DNA of 38,901 bases from positions 1 to 38,901 of the forward strand of contig JAHBSF010000054.1 of NCBI GenBank assembly GCA_019639255.1, read 5' to 3'. This document shows positions 9,191 through 22,054 of this stretch, piece after piece; the stretch's first letter is position 1; each line of letters starts with the position of its first letter. The position numbers were made by a program, and so were the translations under genes. Origin of the DNA: Acidobacteriota bacterium. GTDB lineage: Bacteria; Acidobacteriota; Blastocatellia; RBC074. Under the pieces are notes generated by a model. That model saw only the letters and a list, made by a program, of their open reading frames with translations, was not told the origin of the DNA and ran no database searches.

Positions 9191-9661
9191 CTATCCGCCG
9201 ATGCCGAAAAAGAACGGGTTCGGCAACCGGTAATCGGCAAGCAGGGCTTCTTCAGCAAACCCGCAAAATATCGCGTCGATTCTTTCCATCTCTTCCGCCT
9301 GTTCCGTGTGTTCCGTGTGTTCCGTGGTTTTTCTTCTCTCTTGCCTGTCTTCGTGCATCATTGATGAACCTCCCGTTTGCATCGGTTCCGTTTCAGGTTC
9401 GCCCGTGCATCGGGATAGCCTGAAAAATAAACCGGGCCGCGGCTTGGAAAGCCTCGGCGAACTTTTGAATTGCGTCGGAGAATTTTGCGGCGCCGGATAG
9501 TACGCGCCGCAGCCCGTTAGCGGCAACAACAGGAGCAGGGACAGCAGCCGAGCGAGGAGAGAGCGTGTGTATAGGAGCGATCTCGATCCGGACCGCGTCT
9601 TCGTCGCAAGAGGGAATTTCGTTTCATTGTATTCATCTCGTTGCCTGTGCTCTTTCCGCAC
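9191..9661 (-). CDS. Possible small lipoprotein (doubtful)
   Basis: A 156-residue frame directly upstream of the reductase gene. It contains a credible lipoprotein signal, SLLLLLPLTGCGAYYPAP, with the lipobox Cys at about residue 51. The 50 residues before it are too long for a signal peptide, so the true start is probably internal. The part after about residue 105 (KTTEHTEHTEQAEE) is translated repeat-like DNA related to the dispersed element. A short lipoprotein whose tail has been taken over by repeat sequence is the best reading; it may not be a gene. Confidence 0.3.
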   Translation of the reverse strand: MRKEHRQRDEYNETKFPLATKTRSGSRSLLYTRSLLARLLSLLLLLPLTGCGAYYPAPQNSPTQFKSSPRLSKPRPGLFFRLSRCTGEPETEPMQTGGSSMMHEDRQERRKTTEHTEHTEQAEEMERIDAIFCGFAEEALLADYRLPNPFFFGIGG

Positions 9662-9746
9662 TCATCACCGCGCACGACGGCGACGGCGCAGATGACAATT
9701 TCTACACGCTCGGCACGGTCCGTGTCAACGGCTGATGAGATGCACA
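9662..9746. other. Gap with a possible gene-end remnant on the plus strand
   Basis: Between the doubtful lipoprotein frame and repeat copy 3 a plus-strand frame ends ITAHDGDGADDNFYTLGTVR and stops at 9733-9735. The tail looks like the end of an extracellular domain, but the upstream part of the frame does not look coding. It could be the surviving 3' end of a deleted gene. Nothing else is seen here. Confidence 0.2.
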
Positions 9747-9835
9747 AAAAACGGAACAAACGGAATAAACGAAATAAACCGAAGAGTACACTCTTTTCCG
9801 TTTGTTTCGTTTTATTCCGTTTGTTCCGTTATCTT
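9747..9835. repeat. Dispersed inverted repeat, copy 3
   Basis: The left half shows the internal period most clearly: ACGGAACAA / ACGGAATAA / ACGAAATAA / ACCGAAGAG, that is 9-nt units. The right half (9794-9833) mirrors it, ending TTTGTTCCGTTATCTTGAG. It lies about 55 bp past the stop of the giant repeat protein gene (9892-14145, -). Confidence 0.85.
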
Positions 9836-9891
9836 GAGTCTAATTTACCTCGTTGTCACCAGCGGTGCGCGGTTTCCACCGTCGAGGCGGA

Positions 9892-14145
<4,254 letters not shown>

Positions 14146-14669
14146 CACTACCTCCCCAATCATCCCACGTATTATTAATCCGGCCGGGCCGATGAAATAA
14201 GGATCGCTGTTCAGAAGCGTTTCGACGGGTGATGCCGGGGGTTCCAGGCTGCACTCGATCGGCCGGCTGCGGCGCATCGACAGGCTATGTGTGCAGAGTA
14301 TTCCCCAATTGGTTGAGGTTATGGATGCCCGACGGCTGAAGCTGCCTCGAAAGCGATGCCTTTCATTCCGCTCACCGCAAACACCGTTTCCATCCGAAAG
14401 GCAAACTGTGTCCGTCTTTATCCGAAGCGATCGGATTATGTGTTGGGGCTTATGGACGAACTCAGGCTCGACTTCCGGCCAAATGCACGCTCCCGGGGCG
14501 GTATGTGTGCTTGTAGGGATATTTGGCTCTGATGCGCCAGACTAATAGCAGGCATCTATCGGGGCTGTCAATAATTTATTTTACGGACCCCGCCGATCTA
14601 AAAGCCGCGGATTCCTGAAACCTCTTGGCGTCTTCACTTTAGCGTCTCCGTAAAATCCCGTATGCCGAT

Positions 14670-14715
14670 GCTGCCGCCGCCGGACTGGATGGCCCGGCGG
14701 CGGCGGCTCAAGTTT
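14670..14715 (+). terminator. GC-rich hairpin followed by a short T-rich stretch
   Basis: Arms GCTGCCGCCGCCGG and CCGGCGGCGGCGGC pair with one mismatch around a 10-nt loop, and TCAAGTTTTCC follows on the plus strand. The shape is that of a weak intrinsic terminator, but no plus-strand gene ends just before it, so it may instead belong to a long leader or be an unannotated small RNA end. Confidence 0.35.
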
Positions 14716-14915
14716 TCCTCAAGAGGGTTTGTGTAGAGTTCGGGACGTGGCGCCAATCCGCGTCACACATTTGAAGACGGGAGCTTCACCGGCTGGGGAT
14801 CCGGTGGATTGCAGCGGGAAGATGGCATCCGGGGCGGGGCGGCCCTTTGCCGATCTTCCTGCTGCATTCCTGATCTTCATGTAGTCCACTCGGCAATCCA
14901 GGATTCAAAACTTGT

Positions 14916-14985
14916 GAACGCGGAAAGCGCTTAAGGAGTGTGCAGTTTCGCTCTTTTCCTGCCAATGCAGGCGCTTTCCGCGTTC
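14916..14985. promoter_or_regulatory. 15-bp perfect inverted repeat with 40-nt loop
   Basis: GAACGCGGAAAGCGC at 14916-14930 is exactly reverse-complemented at 14971-14985. It lies about 165 bp upstream of the regulator start. It could be a leader hairpin or a two-half operator. No T-run follows on either strand, so a terminator is unlikely. Confidence 0.45.
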
Positions 14986-15150
14986 TTCTTTCCTCCGCCG
15001 CCTGCACGCCGGATACGCCCACGCCTTTCGAGCAACGCAGCCACGGAACCAAATACTTGACCGGGTTTGTAATGCTGGTATACTGCGCCCGTAAGTAGTC
15101 TCAGTTACAATCGTTTTCCGTCCTGTTGTCCCCCGAAGAGATCAAGGTAT

Positions 15151-18100
15151 ATGCAGGAGTATGTGCATCGCCTGGACTCATTGCCGCAGCCGGCGGGGGC
15201 TGTAGCATACATGCCCGCGCGGATGATCGTCAGGGCGAAGCTGACGGCGCCGCGCGTCAGGCCGCTCAGGTTGCGGCGCGAGCGTTTGCTTGCGCGCCTG
15301 CATTCAAACCTGGACCTTGCGGCGACGATAATTGCGGCCGACGCCGGATCGGGCAAAACCACGCTCGTAGCCGATTTCGCCGGCGCGCAACCCTATCCTT
15401 ATGTCTGGTATCAGATCGACCGCATGGATGCGGATCCGGCCGTGTTTATGTCATATCTGACGCACGGCATCCGCGCCGTCTTTCCAGCTTTCGGACAGGA
15501 TGTGCTCGCCTGCCTGGAATCCGATTCGGGACATATCGCCCGGCGCCACGAGCAGGCAGCGGAGATACTCTTCAACGAGATGCTCGACCACGCCGAAGGG
15601 CAGATGGTCCTCGTTCTGGACGACTATCACCTGCTCGGCGCCGGCACCCCGGTTCATTTCCTCGTCGACCGCCTGATTGCAGGGTTGTCCGATCTGATAC
15701 ACATCATTCTTATTTCGCGCGATATGCCCCCGCTGCATACGGCGCGCCTGAAATCAAAGGGCGTCATCGACATCATCGACCGCAGCGAACTGCTGTTTAC
15801 GATGGAGGAAACTGCGGCGATTTTCGGCGAGGTATTCGGACTCAAGGCGGATCCCGCGCAATTGGCCGAGTTTCAGCAGCGCACGCAGGGCTGGGCTACG
15901 GGGTTGCATTTCGTACGCCGGGCGTTGGAGCGCAGCGCGCGCGTGCAATCCCGGAGCGACGACGTATGGCGGCAAACGGAGCGGGAGATATTCGAGTACT
16001 TCGCCGAAGAGGTTCTGGCCGAGGAATCGCCCGAAATGCAGCGGATTCTTATGTGGGCGGCGTTGATGGATCGGCTCGAACCGGATCTGTGCGCGGCGAT
16101 ATATCCGGGCGCGGATTATGCAGCGCTGTTTGAGTCTATGCTGCGGCGAAACATCTTTATGACGGTTGCAGGCGACAGGGGCGGCGAGGAGTACCGCCTG
16201 CATCCGCTGTTTCAGACCTTCCTGCGCGACCGGTTGCGCCGCACGCAGGGGCAGGCTGCGGAAGCCGCCGAGCGCGTGCGGATCGCCGAAGAAATGCTGA
16301 AGCGCGGCAGATGGGACGAAGCGATCAACCATCTGCTGGAAGCCGGGGAATTCGTGCGCGCAGCCGAGGTTATCGCCCAAGGGGGCCGCGCGCAGCTTCA
16401 GGCCGGGGCGCTGGAAACGGTGGCGAGCGCCGTCGATGCGCTTCCGGCTGAGGCGCTGGAGCGTTTTCCGCGCGCGATTGTGTGCCGGGCTGAAGTAGAA
16501 CGCGTGCGCGGCGATTATGAATCCGCCGAGGCGATGCTGCACCGCGCGGTTGTGCTGCTGCGCGGGTGCAATGACGCGGAGGGAGAGGCCGAAGCGTTGC
16601 ACGCGCTGGCGAGCATTGCACGGCGCCGCGGGGATACGGCGTCGGCGCTCGAACTGCTGAAGCAAGCCGAAGCGCTGCCGGGCGACAACTCGCGTGTGCG
16701 AATACAGTGCGGCAACACGCGCGGCTTGTGTCTTTTGTCGCTGGGAACATGGACCGAAGCGGAGAAAGCCTTTCGGGCGGCGCTGCACGCTGCGGAAGAA
16801 TGCGGCGACGCAACGATGGTTGGCGTCATCCTGCACAACCTGGGTCTTCCGGCGATGCTGCGCGGGGATTTCAACGAAGCGATCCGCTGGCTGCAGCGGC
16901 TGTTTCCCCCGGATAAAACCGCATCCGCCCGCCCGCACGATGCCACCGGACATCTGAACCTCGCGCGGTGCCGCATCTATCGCGGAGAATTTCCGGAAGC
17001 CGAACGGCATCTCGAATGCGCGCTCGAATTGTGCCGCAGGTTTCATCTGACGGCGCTGCTCGGCGAGATACTCGAAACATGCGGCAACCTGCGGCGTGAA
17101 CTCGGCGATGCGGTGCAGGCCGCTTCAAACTACGATCAGGCGGCGCACGCCTATGCCGCAGCCGGCATCGATAAAATGCAACGCGAACTGCAGGAAGAAC
17201 AGGCAATTCTCAATCTGGGCGCGGGCGACGCCGCCGCCGCGCGAATGCTCATCGAACAGTTGATCGAGGCGCGCGCCTCGTGCGGCAATCAGATCGGAGT
17301 GCATACGGCCCGCCTCGCCTGGAGCCGCATTCTGATTGCATCGAACCGGGCGCATCAGGCCGAAAGCGAGCTTGCCTCGGCGCTCGACTTTTTTCGCAGC
17401 AATGAGATGTTTTTCTGCGAGGCTCAGGCGCAGGCGGCGCTGGCGCAATGCGCGCTTGATGCCGGAAGGCAGGCCGATGCCCGCAACTCCATGCGGCGAG
17501 CAATCGAACTTGCCACGCGCTACGATTACCAATACTGGCTCGGACGCGAAGTCGGCGAACATCCCGAGCTGCTTGCGGCTTCCGGAGAACTGCTCTCCGA
17601 GCGACTGCTCGGGGCCGCGCAGCCGAAGGACGCAACGCACGCACCTTCACGGCGCGCCGAGGTCGTTTCTTCCAATGCTTCCGACCTCACGATTCGCCTG
17701 CTCGGCCCGGTCGAAATCCATCGCGATCCGCAACGCCCTCTTTCGCCCGAAGCCTGGGTTACGCGACGGGCCAAAGAAATACTGTGTTTCATATCCGTAC
17801 AGCGCGCCCGATGTGCAACCAGAGATCAGATCATCGACGTGTTCTGGGGCGGATCGGAGTTCGAGTTTGCTATGAAAAATCTGCACCCCACCATATCCCA
17901 CATACGCCGGGCGCTTAACAGCAATCAGCCGCTGCGCCGCAATTTTCTCCTCTTCAGCGACGGCCACTACCGGCTTAACCCCGAATACTCCTATTTCATA
18001 GATACTGAAGAATTTGACCGGCTTTCCTCGGAAGGCCATGCGGCGCACCGCAGCCATGATACGGCTCGCGAGAAGGAATGTTATGAACGGGCAGTCAGCC

Positions 18101-18468
18101 TTTATAGAGGGGGATTTTTCGCAGCCGGCGGCGGAAACTGGATCGAGGAGAAGCGCGCCTACTATCAGGAACAGTATTTGCTCATGCTCGAAGCGTTGAT
18201 CCGGTTTGCGCAACAGTCCGCAGACTGGAGTCATTCGCTGCAACTGGCGGCGAATGCGTTGGGGATAGATCCGTACAGGGAAAACATACACCGTCTGGTG
18301 ATGCGGGCGCATGCAGCGCTCGGCAACCGGTCTGCGGTGCGGGACCATTACAACGGGTTCAGACGCCGGCTGAAAGAGGAAGCATGGGCTGAACCCGAAA
18401 AGGCTACCCAGGCGCTTTACCGCGAACTCGTGGCAGAGGAAACGGAGACGACGGAACAAACGGAATAA
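15151..18468 (+). CDS. MalT-like STAND ATPase fused to C-terminal SARP (OmpR-type DNA-binding + BTAD) regulator
   Basis: This 1105-residue transcriptional regulator has a MalT-like start (KLTAPRVRPLRLRRERLLARL), Walker A AGSGKTT at about 65-71 and Walker B VLVLDDYH at about 152-160. Many TPR-like helices span about 370-800. Instead of MalT's LuxR helix-turn-helix, the C-terminus (from about 846, TIRLLGPVEI) is a winged-helix SARP DNA-binding domain followed by a bacterial transcriptional activator domain to about 1095. Such fusions sense a ligand through the STAND/TPR part and activate nearby genes. The likeliest target is the subtilase just downstream on the same strand. A later start (MPARMIVRAK, residue 21) is possible. 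The last residues, ETETTEQTE, are encoded by dispersed-repeat sequence. Confidence 0.88.
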   Translation: MQEYVHRLDSLPQPAGAVAYMPARMIVRAKLTAPRVRPLRLRRERLLARLHSNLDLAATIIAADAGSGKTTLVADFAGAQPYPYVWYQIDRMDADPAVFMSYLTHGIRAVFPAFGQDVLACLESDSGHIARRHEQAAEILFNEMLDHAEGQMVLVLDDYHLLGAGTPVHFLVDRLIAGLSDLIHIILISRDMPPLHTARLKSKGVIDIIDRSELLFTMEETAAIFGEVFGLKADPAQLAEFQQRTQGWATGLHFVRRALERSARVQSRSDDVWRQTEREIFEYFAEEVLAEESPEMQRILMWAALMDRLEPDLCAAIYPGADYAALFESMLRRNIFMTVAGDRGGEEYRLHPLFQTFLRDRLRRTQGQAAEAAERVRIAEEMLKRGRWDEAINHLLEAGEFVRAAEVIAQGGRAQLQAGALETVASAVDALPAEALERFPRAIVCRAEVERVRGDYESAEAMLHRAVVLLRGCNDAEGEAEALHALASIARRRGDTASALELLKQAEALPGDNSRVRIQCGNTRGLCLLSLGTWTEAEKAFRAALHAAEECGDATMVGVILHNLGLPAMLRGDFNEAIRWLQRLFPPDKTASARPHDATGHLNLARCRIYRGEFPEAERHLECALELCRRFHLTALLGEILETCGNLRRELGDAVQAASNYDQAAHAYAAAGIDKMQRELQEEQAILNLGAGDAAAARMLIEQLIEARASCGNQIGVHTARLAWSRILIASNRAHQAESELASALDFFRSNEMFFCEAQAQAALAQCALDAGRQADARNSMRRAIELATRYDYQYWLGREVGEHPELLAASGELLSERLLGAAQPKDATHAPSRRAEVVSSNASDLTIRLLGPVEIHRDPQRPLSPEAWVTRRAKEILCFISVQRARCATRDQIIDVFWGGSEFEFAMKNLHPTISHIRRALNSNQPLRRNFLLFSDGHYRLNPEYSYFIDTEEFDRLSSEGHAAHRSHDTAREKECYERAVSLYRGGFFAAGGGNWIEEKRAYYQEQYLLMLEALIRFAQQSADWSHSLQLAANALGIDPYRENIHRLVMRAHAALGNRSAVRDHYNGFRRRLKEEAWAEPEKATQALYRELVAEETETTEQTE

Positions 18469-18640
18469 ACGCAATCGACGGAAAGAAGGATGCCTTTCAG
18501 CAACTCTGGTTTTGAGCCGGCCGCTCTTCAATAGAGAAAAAGATGAGGAAACAAACGAAAATAGACGGAAATTACGAAAATGGTCAAACATTTCGTTTGT
18601 TCCGTACATTTCCGTCTGTTCCGTTATCTCTCTTTCTTTT
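18438..18640. repeat. Dispersed repeat, copy 4 (split double copy)
   Basis: A left-half fragment (ACGGAACAAACGGAATAAAC) overlaps the regulator's stop codon. About 60 bp later a fuller copy runs from 18541 to 18640, with left half ACAAACGAAAATAGACGG and right half ending GTTCCGTTATCTCTCTTTC. The arms are more diverged than in other copies. The open frame of the next gene starts inside it. Confidence 0.75.
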
Positions 18641-21600
18641 CGGGCGTCTGAGGGGGGCTTCCCTCCCGGCTGCGATCGGCCTGATTTTAATTTCAGTTCT
18701 CGGGTTTTATCCGGCGTCTCGCGTTTCCGGAAGCGATTCCGGCGCGACGACAAGGATCGGCGCAGCGGGCGCAACCTATACCGGGGCCGGAGGCATTACG
18801 GCCGAAGGCGTGGGCGAGATGTTTGCTGCGCGGGCCGATCAGATCACCGCGACGGGCAATTACGGACTGACTGTGACATCAGCGGACGGCCGGACTTATG
18901 CGGTTGAATCGGTCGTCGTGCGCCTGCCCGAAGGCGTGTCGATTGCCGGCATCGAGGAATTGACCGCCACGGGAATTTCCGGATTCAGGAATGCGGGCGG
19001 CCCAAACCGGCGCCTTACATCCGCGGACGGAATTACCGGAACCGGCGTCGGAATGCTGCGGATCGGCAATGCCCTCAGCCTGACCGCAACCGACGCAAAC
19101 GGCAAAACATTCGCCGTCGCCGCACGCGGATCGGGCATTCACGGAATTTCAACGCTCGCGATCGCCGCGGCTGCGGGTGTAGACATTCGCGGCGCGCATA
19201 ATATATCCGGCGCCGACGGCGTCGAACTGCTTGCAGCGGGAGGCGGCGGGCGTTGGGCGCGCGCCGACGGGGTTACGGCTACCGGCATAGACGGCGTTTC
19301 AGCCACGGGTATCGACGGCGTTACGGCTACGGGCATAGACGGGGTTACGGCTACGGGTATCGACGGGCAAACCCACCGCGTAAGTTCGATCTTTATAGGA
19401 ACCGCCGACGGGGTCACGGCCACGGGAATCGACGGCGTCAGCGCAACCGGCATAGACGGCCTGACGCTTATAGGCCCGAACTCGCTGCTGATGAACGAAG
19501 TCAGCGGGATTTCGGCGACCGGCATCGATCAGTTGTTCATCGCCGCAGCCGACGGGGTTACGGCTACGGGAATCGACGGGCGTATTTTCACGATCCCGTC
19601 GGGCGCGCTGAGTCTTGCGGGCATCGACCATCTGCACGGCAGCGACGGGCGCGATGTGCGTCTGGAAGGGTTCGACACGCTCTCGGTTACGGGCCTGCTC
19701 CGAATCGCGCAAACAGGTCTTCAGGGCGTCGACAACCTGCTCGCCGGACTGCTCAATCAGGCTACCGACGACAGCGGCGTCAACGCGGCGATCGTCTATC
19801 ACAGGCCGCCCACCGAGGACGATCTGCAAGACCTTTCCCAGATCGGGATACTCGGCGGGACGCGCTTTCGCTCGCTTCCCGCGGTCGTCGTTTTTGCAAC
19901 GAGCAGGCAGTTGAAAAAGATTGCCGAACTGCCGAACGTGCGCGCCCTTTACACCAATCGCACGCTTGCGCCGCTCGCCGTTGCGGGCGCCGGACTGGTT
20001 GGGGCGGAACGCGCGCGCGCAGATGCCGATTTGCTCGCGATTTCGGGCAATACGGGACTGACCGGGCGCGGGACGACCGTGGCGGTGCTCGATACGGGCA
20101 TAGATGCAACGCATACGGATCTGGCCGGGCGCGTAGTCAACAACGTGCGACTCAGCGGGACGTTCGGATTGACGCTCGGATTCCGATACCCGGTTTACTC
20201 GGAAAACCAGGCCAACACCGATCTCACGACCGGGCATGGCACTTTCGTCGCCGGGGTGATTGCGGGCAGCGGCGCGCAATCGAACGGAAAATACGCCGGG
20301 ATTGCTCCCGGCGCGCGGCTGTTAGGGCTGAGTGCGGGCGGCTCGAATCTGTTTTACGTTCTTGAGGGATTCGACTATCTGTTGACGCACGGCGCCGCGC
20401 AGGGGGTGCGCGTGGTCAATTGCAGTTTTTCGGCTGCAGGAGGATTCGATCCGCACGATCCGGTAAACATTGCGACAAGGATGCTCGCCGAGCGCGGCGT
20501 AAGCGTGGTGTTTTCCGCCGGCAACACGGGACCCGCCCTCGGGACGCTCAACCCGTACGCGATGGCTCCGTGGGTAATCAGCGTCGGGGCTACGGACGAT
20601 CTCGCACGACTGGCCGCCTTTTCCGCGCGGGCGCGTTTTGCGTCCGCCGTGGGACCGACGCTCGTAGCTCCGGGAGTGGGAGTAGTAAGCCTGCGTGCGT
20701 CTTCGCTTGCGAACCTGACGGGTTTGCTCGGGCTCGCGACGGGCTCGGATCTGCAACAACTGAGCGCAAGCGAGAGGGTGAGATACACGACTGGAACGGG
20801 TACGAGTTTTTCGGCGCCCGTAGTGTCGGGCGCCATAGCCTTGCTGCTCGAAGCCAATCCCGCGCTCGGTCCCGCCGAGATACGCGACCTGCTGCAGCGC
20901 ACCGCCACGCCGCTTCCGCCCTATCACAGCTACGAAGTGGGCGCGGGCCTTCTTAACATACACGCGGCCTTGCTTGAAGCCGCATTCCCCAAACGGCGCA
21001 TGGGGCTTTACCGCGCAACGCTCGAACGAAAGCAGGCGGAGTTTGTAGCCGAACCGGCGCGCTCCATATCGGGCGCCGTGATACCGTTGCAAACCCACCG
21101 GACCAAACTGACTGTGCCGCAGGGAGCGCTTTATCTGGCGGCGGAAATTTCGTGGGGATCGCTTCTGAACATCAACGATCTGAACCTTTCGCTCGTGGAT
21201 CCGCGCGGCCGCCGCATCACCGGCGACACGCTCAATCTGCCCTTATTGACCGGTTACCGCGAACGTGTTTCTGTAGAAGACCCGGAGCCGGGCGCGTGGG
21301 AGATCCAGATAAAACACTCGCTCGGGCTGTTAGGCGCGCCGCAGGCGGTCACGGGCGCTTATGCGATTGCGCGCGTCGATTATGCTCCGGTGGAGGATAT
21401 ATCTGCATTGAGTTCCACTATGCAGCAGGCCATCCTGCAAAGCCTGCGCACGCACGTTTTGTCCGCTTACGGGCGCAACTTCCGCCCGCAGTTTCCCGTA
21501 TCGCGCGCCGACATTGCAACGGCCCTCGTGCGCGGGGCGGGTGCGCCGCAGTATCTGGCCGCCGCGCCCCTGTACACGGACGTGCGCGATCTGTCGACGC

Positions 21601-21938
21601 GAACGATGGTTGAGAGCGCACACGCTGCGCCCGCAGGGCCGCTGTTTTACGATACGAACCCGGGAGCGAATTTCCGTCCCGACGAAGCGGTCAACCGACT
21701 GACTGCGGCCGTAGCGCTTGTACGCGCTGCGGGACTGCGCCGGAATGCAGAAACCTTCTCCGGATCGCTTCTGCTCTCGGATACGGCGCAGATTCCGGCG
21801 CAGTGGCGCGGGTATGTCGCCGTAGCGCTTTCGCGCGGGCTGCTGGAAAAGGACGGCCTGGCCTTTTCGCCGCAACGCGCATTGACGCGTGCGGAGCTTG
21901 CGCGCGCGCTTGCAGTGATCGCCGACGGCAGGAGGTAA
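18543..21938 (+). CDS. Secreted subtilisin-like (S8) protease with ATGID repeats and C-terminal SLH domains
   Basis: An exported subtilase of up to 1131 residues. The first ~30 codons of the open frame are translated repeat DNA, so the true start is probably a later codon just before the hydrophobic stretch LPAAIGLILISVLGFY. Eight copies of ATGID(G/Q) lie between about residues 240 and 350 in a beta-rich repeat region. An I9-like propeptide segment follows at about 415-495. The catalytic triad is Asp517 (VLDTGID), His565 (TGHGTFVAG) and Ser757 (GTSFSAPVV), with oxyanion Asn661 (SAGNTGP). A beta-sandwich (P-domain-like, about 850-925) and three SLH-like motifs (FRPQFPVSRADI, FRPDEAVNRL, FSPQRALTRAEL) end the protein. 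This fits an enzyme anchored to the envelope and possibly self-processed. It follows the MalT/SARP regulator directly. Confidence 0.9.
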   Translation: MRKQTKIDGNYENGQTFRLFRTFPSVPLSLFLFGRLRGASLPAAIGLILISVLGFYPASRVSGSDSGATTRIGAAGATYTGAGGITAEGVGEMFAARADQITATGNYGLTVTSADGRTYAVESVVVRLPEGVSIAGIEELTATGISGFRNAGGPNRRLTSADGITGTGVGMLRIGNALSLTATDANGKTFAVAARGSGIHGISTLAIAAAAGVDIRGAHNISGADGVELLAAGGGGRWARADGVTATGIDGVSATGIDGVTATGIDGVTATGIDGQTHRVSSIFIGTADGVTATGIDGVSATGIDGLTLIGPNSLLMNEVSGISATGIDQLFIAAADGVTATGIDGRIFTIPSGALSLAGIDHLHGSDGRDVRLEGFDTLSVTGLLRIAQTGLQGVDNLLAGLLNQATDDSGVNAAIVYHRPPTEDDLQDLSQIGILGGTRFRSLPAVVVFATSRQLKKIAELPNVRALYTNRTLAPLAVAGAGLVGAERARADADLLAISGNTGLTGRGTTVAVLDTGIDATHTDLAGRVVNNVRLSGTFGLTLGFRYPVYSENQANTDLTTGHGTFVAGVIAGSGAQSNGKYAGIAPGARLLGLSAGGSNLFYVLEGFDYLLTHGAAQGVRVVNCSFSAAGGFDPHDPVNIATRMLAERGVSVVFSAGNTGPALGTLNPYAMAPWVISVGATDDLARLAAFSARARFASAVGPTLVAPGVGVVSLRASSLANLTGLLGLATGSDLQQLSASERVRYTTGTGTSFSAPVVSGAIALLLEANPALGPAEIRDLLQRTATPLPPYHSYEVGAGLLNIHAALLEAAFPKRRMGLYRATLERKQAEFVAEPARSISGAVIPLQTHRTKLTVPQGALYLAAEISWGSLLNINDLNLSLVDPRGRRITGDTLNLPLLTGYRERVSVEDPEPGAWEIQIKHSLGLLGAPQAVTGAYAIARVDYAPVEDISALSSTMQQAILQSLRTHVLSAYGRNFRPQFPVSRADIATALVRGAGAPQYLAAAPLYTDVRDLSTRTMVESAHAAPAGPLFYDTNPGANFRPDEAVNRLTAAVALVRAAGLRRNAETFSGSLLLSDTAQIPAQWRGYVAVALSRGLLEKDGLAFSPQRALTRAELARALAVIADGRR
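19263..19590 (+). repeat. Coding repeats for the DGVTATGIDGVSATGIDG region
   Basis: Units of 24-30 bp such as GACGGGGTTACGGCTACGGG recur in frame, giving eight ATGID motifs in the subtilase. Silent differences between units show they are not all recent. Similar but weaker units (ITATGN, TATGIS, ITGTGV) extend upstream to about 18780, as if the whole N-terminal region grew from one short motif. Confidence 0.85.
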
Positions 21939-22035
21939 GAGAGATAACGGAACAAACGAAATGATACGGAACAAACGGAAATATTAAACTTTTCCGTAAT
22001 TTTCGTTTCATTTCGTTTGTTCCGTTATCTCTCTT
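21937..22035. repeat. Dispersed inverted repeat, copy 5
   Basis: Near-perfect copy: AGAGAGATAACGGAACAAAC at 21939 is mirrored to 22035. It fills nearly all of the gap between two convergent genes, the subtilase (+) and the substrate-binding protein (-), as a bidirectional terminator would. No long T-run is present, so this role is inference. Confidence 0.92.
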
Positions 22036-22054
22036 TCCGGCAGCTTGTGTTTCT

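Larger units (their letters stand above)
14146..15150. other. 1-kb divergent intergenic region with hairpins
   Basis: This gap separates the giant repeat protein gene (-) from the MalT/SARP regulator (+) and should hold both promoters. I see no convincing gene; short frames at 14291-14545 (+) and 14786-15052 (-) have no domain or composition support. It contains a GC-rich hairpin at 14670-14705 and a perfect 15-bp inverted repeat at 14916-14985, listed separately. Confidence 0.6.

Noticed and set aside
14786-15052. 88-residue minus-strand frame in the large gap
   Set aside because: No domain, signal peptide or ribosome site; it spans the perfect inverted repeat, which better explains the sequence.
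15754-17046. 430-residue minus-strand open frame inside the regulator gene
   Set aside because: Shadow of the MalT/SARP gene, Arg/His/Pro-rich with no motif.
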